Positions 59,248-64,000 of a DNA stretch of 64,000 bases are shown one piece after another. Below the pieces are notes generated by a model. It ran no database searches, had not been told where the DNA came from, and was given only the letters and a program-made list of their open reading frames with translations. Positions within the stretch are counted from its first letter, which is position 1. Each line of letters starts with the position of its first letter. The position numbers were made by a program, and so were the translations under genes. Source of the stretch: Bacillota bacterium (GTDB taxonomy: Bacteria; Bacillota; Clostridia; Christensenellales; SZUA-584); NCBI GenBank assembly GCA_023397655.1, contig JAEWTW010000057.1, forward strand, positions 124,001 through 188,000. The letters are read 5' to 3'.

Positions 59248-60054
59248 TTAACTGATCTCAAATATATCCGAGATCATAAACGGGTTATCGTCCTCGTCGT
59301 AGGCCTCCAGCGACAGGCGGTACACGCCCGGCCCGGCATCGGGGAACCATTGCGACAGCTCAAACTCGTGATCGGTCAGCTTGCTCGTGATGGGGTCGGG
59401 CACGCCGCAGAAACTTTCAGCGCATTCCAGCTGCTCCCAGCCGTCTTTCGTCGCACGCTCCAGCACCGGCACAAACAGCAGCACCGCTTCGCCTCCCGTT
59501 TCGTTGACCACGCTGAAATTAACGGTATCATCGGTTGTATAGCTGTTCTCTGCCACGTCCAGCCACAGCGTTTTTGTCAGCTCCGGTGTTTTGGGACCGG
59601 TATAGCGGAACTGTCCGCTGTCAGCAGATATGGTGCTGCGCCCAAAGCGGATTTTGAACGTGCGTCCGTCAAACAGCGTGAATTCGTAATAGTTCCAGTC
59701 GCCCGGCGCGCCCGTTTCCGTCACGGTCAGCGCTTCACCCACATTAAGCTGCGTTAACCACTCCATTACGGCAGTGATATCATCCAGCGATGAATAGACC
59801 GTTATAGGTGCCGCCTGAGAATCATCATATACGTCGATCTGACGCACAGCTGCCGCCTCGATGCCGGTCAGCTGTTCCAGCGGGTTCGGCGCGGGTGCAG
59901 CAGTTGCGGGCGTAACAGTTATCGTTGCGGCAGGCGTTTCTGTGGCAGAACCGGCTGTTGCAAATTCATTCGGCGTGTCCTCTTTGGGCGCGCAGCCCGC
60001 AAAGCTCAGTATCATCAATACGGCCAGTAAAGCCGCTGTCCATGCTCTTTTCAT
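59248..60054 (-). CDS. Lipoprotein with Ig-like C-terminal domain
   Basis: The protein is 268 residues. Its lipobox is SFAGC (Cys21), and a T/P/A-rich linker follows. A middle domain with ITVYSSLDDITAVMEWLTQLN is followed by an immunoglobulin-like C-terminal domain with VNFSVVNETGGEAVLLFVPVLE and GVYRLSLEAYDEDDNPF, short citations only. It should sit on the outer membrane face. GGGAG precedes the start. No specific function. Confidence 0.75.
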   Translation of the reverse strand: MKRAWTAALLAVLMILSFAGCAPKEDTPNEFATAGSATETPAATITVTPATAAPAPNPLEQLTGIEAAAVRQIDVYDDSQAAPITVYSSLDDITAVMEWLTQLNVGEALTVTETGAPGDWNYYEFTLFDGRTFKIRFGRSTISADSGQFRYTGPKTPELTKTLWLDVAENSYTTDDTVNFSVVNETGGEAVLLFVPVLERATKDGWEQLECAESFCGVPDPITSKLTDHEFELSQWFPDAGPGVYRLSLEAYDEDDNPFMISDIFEIS

Positions 60055-60269
60055 TTGTTTGTGTCTCCCTGCACTTAATGTTGTTCAGACGCTGTTTTGC
60101 GCCTTGTTGTTCCCCTGTGAGGAAACCATTCCGGATTATGATATCATACATGCGAATGACTGACAGTGTTTTTGTCACTTTCACTCTTTGCAATCCAATT
60201 TTTGCTGAGCATACGCGCGCCCGAATCGTCGCAATATATGGTTAAACGACGACAACAACGGAGGCACGC

Positions 60270-61748
60270 ATGCGCATATTACTGGTTTATCCCGAGTTCC
60301 CCGATACCTTCTGGAGCTTCAAGTATGCACTGCGATTTACCACCAAGAAGTCAGTATTCCCGCCGCTGGGGCTGCTCACAGTGGCGGCCATGCTGCCGGA
60401 AGACTGGGACAAGCGTCTTGTGGACATGAACGTGCGCCATCTGCGTGACAGCGACATCTTATGGGCGGACTGCGTATTCATCAGCGCGATGTCGGTGCAG
60501 CGCAGCTCGGCGGAAGCGGTGATAGCACGGTGCAAAAAGGCGGGTGTGCGTGTGGCGGCGGGCGGCCCGCTGTTCACGGCGTTTCCTGATAAATTCGATA
60601 CCGTGGATCATCTGGTACTGGGCGAGGCGGAGGTGACGCTGCCGCTTTTCTTAAGCGATTTCGAGCAGGGCTGTACCCGGCACATCTACCAGTGCGACCA
60701 CAAGCCCGATATCACCACGACGCCCGTGCCGCTGTGGAGTCTCATCCGCATGAAGGATTACTCGTCGATGAACATACAGTATTCCCGCGGCTGCCCGTTC
60801 AACTGCGAGTTCTGCGATGTGGTGGTGCTGTTCGGCCGCAAGCCGCGTCTGAAAACGGCGCAGCAGGTGACGGCGGAACTGGACGCGCTGTACGACAACG
60901 GCTGGAGCGGCAGCGTGTTCTTTGTGGACGACAACTTCATCGGCAACAAGGAGATACTTAAACAAGAGGTGCTGCCAGCCGTGATAGCATGGCAGGAGGC
61001 GCACGGAGCCCCGTTCGTATTCGACACCGAGGCGTCCATCAACATATCCGACGATGAGGAGCTGATGAACCTGATGGTGGCGGCAGGGTTCACACAGGTG
61101 TTCGTGGGCATCGAAACGCCCAACGAAAGCAGCCTGTCCGAATGCGGCAAAAAGCAGAACACGGGGAGGGACCTGCTGGCCTGCATTGAGACGATACAGG
61201 CGCACGGCATGGAGGTACAGGGCGGCTTTATTCTCGGCTTCGACAGCGACCCGGACAACATATTCGACACGCTCATCCGCTTCATACAGCAAAGCCGCAT
61301 CGTGGTCGCGATGGTGGGGCTGCTCAATGCGCCGCGCGATACACGGCTCTACCAGCGTATGCAGCAGGAGCACCGCCTGCTGTCCGACTTTTCGGGCGAC
61401 AACACCGACTACTCGATGAACTTTACGCCCAAGATGGCGCATGAAAAGCTGGTGGACGGCTACAAAAAGGTGGTTTCCGGCATCTATGGCCCCGAGTCCT
61501 ACTACCGCCGCGTGACGCGCTGGCTCGAAGCGGAGCGTACGCAGCAGCCCAAGACGCGCACCAAAATCCATCCGGCGGACATCGCATCCTTCGCCAAATC
61601 GGTATTCCGGCTGGGCATCGCGGGGCAGGAGCGCCGTTGGTTCTGGCGGCTGGTGCTGCACACGCTGCGGCACAACCCCTCTCAACTGCACAAGGCCGTC
61701 ACCTACGCGATATACGGCCACCACTTCAGGAAGGTGTATAGGGTGTAG
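60270..61748 (+). CDS. B12-binding radical SAM protein (DUF4070 type)
   Basis: The protein is 492 residues. An N-terminal cobalamin-binding-like domain (1-~140, with ILLVYPEFPDTFW and GGPLFTAFPDKF) is followed by a radical SAM core with C175, C179, C182 in RGCPFNCEFC. A C-terminal DUF4070 domain completes it, the layout of HpnP-type and related B12 radical SAM enzymes that methylate or rearrange carbon skeletons. The Trp/His-rich tail is typical. CGGAGG precedes the start. Its substrate is unknown; no hopanoid genes are nearby. Confidence 0.88.
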   Translation: MRILLVYPEFPDTFWSFKYALRFTTKKSVFPPLGLLTVAAMLPEDWDKRLVDMNVRHLRDSDILWADCVFISAMSVQRSSAEAVIARCKKAGVRVAAGGPLFTAFPDKFDTVDHLVLGEAEVTLPLFLSDFEQGCTRHIYQCDHKPDITTTPVPLWSLIRMKDYSSMNIQYSRGCPFNCEFCDVVVLFGRKPRLKTAQQVTAELDALYDNGWSGSVFFVDDNFIGNKEILKQEVLPAVIAWQEAHGAPFVFDTEASINISDDEELMNLMVAAGFTQVFVGIETPNESSLSECGKKQNTGRDLLACIETIQAHGMEVQGGFILGFDSDPDNIFDTLIRFIQQSRIVVAMVGLLNAPRDTRLYQRMQQEHRLLSDFSGDNTDYSMNFTPKMAHEKLVDGYKKVVSGIYGPESYYRRVTRWLEAERTQQPKTRTKIHPADIASFAKSVFRLGIAGQERRWFWRLVLHTLRHNPSQLHKAVTYAIYGHHFRKVYRV

Positions 61749-61774
61749 AGATATAGTTGTTTTTTAAACGATTA

Positions 61775-61797
61775 AGCTGGTGTATAACCGGCTTTTT
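61775..61797 (+). terminator. Intrinsic terminator of the radical SAM gene
   Basis: AGCTGGT pairs with ACCGGCT (one wobble), followed by TTTTTC. Confidence 0.75.
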
Positions 61798-61803
61798 CTA
61801 TAA

Positions 61804-61832
61804 TTGACAGTACAAAGAGTATAGAGGATAAT
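61804..61832 (+). promoter_or_regulatory. Strong promoter of the SUKH island
   Basis: A perfect TTGACA (61804-61809), a 17-bp spacer and GATAAT (61827-61832). It drives the AT-rich three-gene set that follows. Confidence 0.8.
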
Positions 61833-61904
61833 AATATTATGTGAAATAAGCTGTTACTGACAAGGATAAAAATTGATATATATGACGAATTTCAACTTGA
61901 TTTA

Positions 61905-62618
61905 ATGATAGAACAGATGGACTTTATGTTAGAAGATACCAACTTGAATGATACGGTTTTAATACGATATCTTAAGTACTTTAAATTCCTGAGTCAATGC
62001 AGCCATAAAATTATATCTAGCCCATTAAAGGATGCTGATATCTTTTTTAATCAGTATTACTGGTTTAATAAGTATAAGGAGAGATATTATTCTCTATATG
62101 GTCCCGATGAGGGCCTTGAACAACAAAATTATAGGCTGCTTGAAGACTACGGCAATCGTCTAGATGGTACATTTGATTGGAAAATCGTTGAGAGAATCGA
62201 GAAGAAAACTCGAATAGAGAGTATAATAGATCATTATCAATCTAAAGGTGACTTTTTATATTCTTCGCCAAAAGATGAAGAAATAATAGCAGTTGAGAAA
62301 AGACTGTGTATTAACTTGCCGGGAGATTTTAAATGGTTTCTTAAGAAATATGGCTACGGTGGTATTGATGGAATAGAAATACTCGGGTTTGGGCTTAATA
62401 ATGTATTTGCGTTTGAAAATGCGACATTAAGATTCAGAAAGTATGGCTTGAATGATCAATATGTTGTGGTTGAGAACTGTGACGAATGGGTCTATTGTAT
62501 TGATACCAATACAGAAAAGGTTGTAATGTGGTTTACCGCTAATGAATCAGAAGAGGTATTTAAAGGATTTCTTGATTTCTTCCTTGATCGTATGAATGAT
62601 GTGATAGAGAATTTATAG
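61905..62618 (+). CDS. SUKH (SMI1/KNR4)-family protein
   Basis: The protein is 237 residues. An N-terminal helical half of unknown kind is followed by a SUKH domain (about 118-235), recognised by IIAVEKRLCINLPGDFKWFLKKYG, cited as LCINLPGDFKWFLKKYG, then IEILGFG and DEWVYCIDT. SUKH proteins are commonly immunity factors against toxic nucleases or toxins of secreted polymorphic systems. No toxin is in view. The ATG at 61905 lacks a ribosome site, and the same frame continues upstream to 61845. AT-rich, unlike its left neighbours. Confidence 0.8.
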   Translation: MIEQMDFMLEDTNLNDTVLIRYLKYFKFLSQCSHKIISSPLKDADIFFNQYYWFNKYKERYYSLYGPDEGLEQQNYRLLEDYGNRLDGTFDWKIVERIEKKTRIESIIDHYQSKGDFLYSSPKDEEIIAVEKRLCINLPGDFKWFLKKYGYGGIDGIEILGFGLNNVFAFENATLRFRKYGLNDQYVVVENCDEWVYCIDTNTEKVVMWFTANESEEVFKGFLDFFLDRMNDVIENL

Positions 62619-62624
62619 GATTCT

Positions 62625-62948
62625 TTGAATGAGGCTCATATGTGCAAAGAAGAAAACCTATACTATAAACTGTTTTTCGATTATAACCATGAAAAAGTTG
62701 ATGTAGAAAGCTTGATTTTGCGATTATCACACGAGAAACAAGGGAGATTCTCTTGGTATATCGAAACATTATCTTGTGATATGATCATTAATCGCAATGA
62801 TGCCTTTAAAACCCCTTTGAACCAACGCTCTGAAGACCCGCTTGATGCCTTTCTTTTTTGGAGATCGCAGTTGCTGATGGCTTTGTGGAGTACAGGTATC
62901 GATGCTGTTGCCGCCTGTGGATTCGAAGATGAGCTTCCAAAGAGATAG
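62625..62948 (+). CDS. Unknown 107-aa protein in SUKH island
   Basis: The TTG at 62625 has AGGA four bases upstream; an in-frame ATG at 62640 is the alternative. The product is acidic, single-domain and soluble-looking, with WYIETLSCDMIINRNDAF and LLMALWSTGIDAVAACGFEDEL, cited as LWSTGIDAVAACGFEDEL. It resembles the size and shape of immunity proteins. No family is recognised. It begins six bases after the SUKH gene. Confidence 0.6.
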   Translation: MNEAHMCKEENLYYKLFFDYNHEKVDVESLILRLSHEKQGRFSWYIETLSCDMIINRNDAFKTPLNQRSEDPLDAFLFWRSQLLMALWSTGIDAVAACGFEDELPKR

Positions 62949-62966
62949 AAGGGATAAAAGACAAGT

Positions 62967-63896
62967 ATGATTGTTATTGGCCAAACATATGAATCAGAAA
63001 AGGATAACCACTATCCTTCAATATTCGATTTGATAGATAAGCCGATAGACAGAAAATACAGTGTTCTTTTATATATGAGGAAAAGCAAAATCATTGAAGC
63101 TTCCCCTGAGATTATTTGGGATATTATTAATCCTGAAATGAAGATACCTGACAATTTTCTGATGTCAGATGGGAAATATGAGTGGAGATCAGATGTTATT
63201 TACTATTTGGATAAGTACGATTTATCTTTACCGAACGAGTTTGTTGAATATGCCTTGAACAAATTGAAGGAGAAAGAGCCTCCGATAATAATAGGGCAAA
63301 CACGTGAAATTTACAAAGACGACGGATATCCATCGATCCGAGATTTAATAAATCAACCTGTTGCAGAAAAGAAGCAAATTCTAGATTACATGAAGCGATG
63401 CGAGATTGAGGCAGTGGCTCCCGGTGCTCCTCGTGATATTATCAATCCTGAAAACAGGATACCATGGCTTTATACAATGTCTGACGACAAATATGGTTGG
63501 AGTTCCGAATTGATCTACTATGTCGAGAAGTATGATATGGCACTGCCGCATGACTTTGTTCAGCATGTTCTGGAGAAGTTGCGTGAAAAGAGGAAAAAGA
63601 GAATCGTAATAGGCCGAACCCGAGAGGTTTACAGGAACGATCAATATCCATCCATTAGAACATTGATAAATAAACCCTTCGAGGAGAAAAGAAGAGTTCT
63701 GGAGCATCTGAGACGAGGGAAGGTTATAGCCAACGCCGCCGCGACAGTTCGTGATGTGCTGAACCCTGATATACGGCTCAACCTATTCATAATGTCAAAT
63801 GGAAAATATGAATGGCGTTCGGATGTTATCCATTACGTTGATAAGTATGATATGGAGTTACCTGTTGAGTTTATACAGTATGCATTAAACTCATGA
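62967..63896 (+). CDS. Protein of three tandem ~106-residue repeats, unknown family
   Basis: The protein is 309 residues. Three copies start near residues 2, 107 and 213 with IVIGQTYE, IIIGQTRE or IVIGRTRE, continue with YPSI-x-x-LI, then R-x-x-x-x-P, and end with YEWRSDVIYYLDKYDL-like text, a loop and FVEYAL. Each looks like a self-contained mixed alpha/beta domain. No family, catalytic motif or signal peptide is recognised. It follows the SUKH and 107-aa genes by 18 bases on the same promoter, so an immunity or effector-binding role is inferred. Confidence 0.7.
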   Translation: MIVIGQTYESEKDNHYPSIFDLIDKPIDRKYSVLLYMRKSKIIEASPEIIWDIINPEMKIPDNFLMSDGKYEWRSDVIYYLDKYDLSLPNEFVEYALNKLKEKEPPIIIGQTREIYKDDGYPSIRDLINQPVAEKKQILDYMKRCEIEAVAPGAPRDIINPENRIPWLYTMSDDKYGWSSELIYYVEKYDMALPHDFVQHVLEKLREKRKKRIVIGRTREVYRNDQYPSIRTLINKPFEEKRRVLEHLRRGKVIANAAATVRDVLNPDIRLNLFIMSNGKYEWRSDVIHYVDKYDMELPVEFIQYALNS

Positions 63897-63919
63897 GTTT
63901 TTCACTTCCCACTCCTGCC

Positions 63920-63948
63920 TTGCCCAAAAGGCAAATATCGTTTATAAT
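63920..63948 (+). promoter_or_regulatory. Promoter at right edge with palindrome over the -35
   Basis: TTGCCC (63920-63925), 17 bp and a perfect TATAAT (63943-63948). TTGCC and GGCAA form arms five bases apart that cover the -35, suggesting an operator. It serves the gene starting at 63996. Confidence 0.65.
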
Positions 63949-63995
63949 ACTACCTATATTGCATCATACATATTTTATAAATGGACAGGGTTAAC

Positions 63996-64000
63996 ATGAA
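63996..64000 (+). CDS. Start of next gene, truncated by window edge
   Basis: An ATG at 63996 follows the promoter at 63920 and a CAGGGTT-like ribosome site. Only ATGAA is visible, so nothing can be said of the product. Confidence 0.35.

Noticed and set aside
1..64000. tRNA, rRNA and CRISPR arrays
   Set aside because: No tRNA-like cloverleaf, rRNA block or direct-repeat array was recognised by reading; a tRNAscan or CRISPR search could still find one.

Overview
The window reads as chromosomal DNA of an anaerobic, endospore-forming member of the Bacillota, most likely a Clostridia lineage. GC content is moderate (a little above 50 percent by eye), with AT-richer patches. The evidence is a cotJA-cotJB-cotJC spore coat operon, a CotH-type kinase, a high-cysteine HCB-type peptide, a SpoVE-era style cell-wall gene set (L,D-transpeptidase, NlpC/P60 and amidase), UvsE, many TTG/GTG starts with strong GGAGG ribosome sites, and dockerin repeats. 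No species is named because the sequence alone does not support one. No rRNA, tRNA or CRISPR array was seen.

Layout. 1-2.6 kb: the end of a histidine kinase, small membrane proteins, an ankyrin protein and a decayed partial gene copy. 2.9-4.75 kb: two stress/envelope proteins, a 13-cysteine peptide, and a divergent ArsR regulator with an intact ELCVC metal site. 5-14.5 kb: PhoH-PIN ATPase, lipoprotein, a tandem pair of BioF2-like acyltransferases, a flavodoxin-ferredoxin protein, a peptidoglycan-binding NlpC/P60 protein, an amino-acid racemase, a GNAT and RbsD. 14.7-25.6 kb: signalling and envelope genes, including a GGDEF-EAL protein, a dockerin-bearing amidase, a CNNM/CBS protein, UvsE, and a two-component pair (GAF plus five PAS kinase with an HD-GYP response regulator). 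25.6-38.7 kb: L,D-transpeptidase, CotH, a uridine-kinase-like protein, a CoA-transferase, a zinc-ribbon repeat protein, a GT-C mannosyltransferase-like protein, flavodoxin, a GltS-type symporter, and an HTH/hydrolase/DUF4180 operon.

38.7-46.4 kb is the metabolic core. An mtaB-mtaC-cobW operon (methanol:corrinoid methyl transfer) diverges from the HTH operon and is followed by cysK and metN-metI-metQ. This couples one-carbon, methyl and sulfur metabolism, and a short inverted repeat recurs upstream of mtaB and cysK and in degenerate form before metN. 46.6-50.6 kb holds an orphan phage-replication-like gene, cotJABC and an EAL-CBS-GGDEF protein. 50.6-54.5 kb is an AdhR-like electrophile-response locus: cupin, carboxymuconolactone decarboxylase, aldo-keto reductase and flavodoxin. 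Its MerR-family regulator is frameshifted, although its 20-bp operator in a 19-bp promoter spacer is perfect. 55-57 kb holds a YcgR/YcgQ-type permease pair with a remarkable His/Cys-rich loop. 57-61.7 kb holds RsgA and neighbours, a lipoprotein and a B12-binding radical SAM enzyme. 61.8 kb to the right edge is an AT-rich island with a SUKH-type immunity-like protein, an unknown small protein and a protein made of three ~106-residue repeats of unknown family, which is the least described unit in the window.
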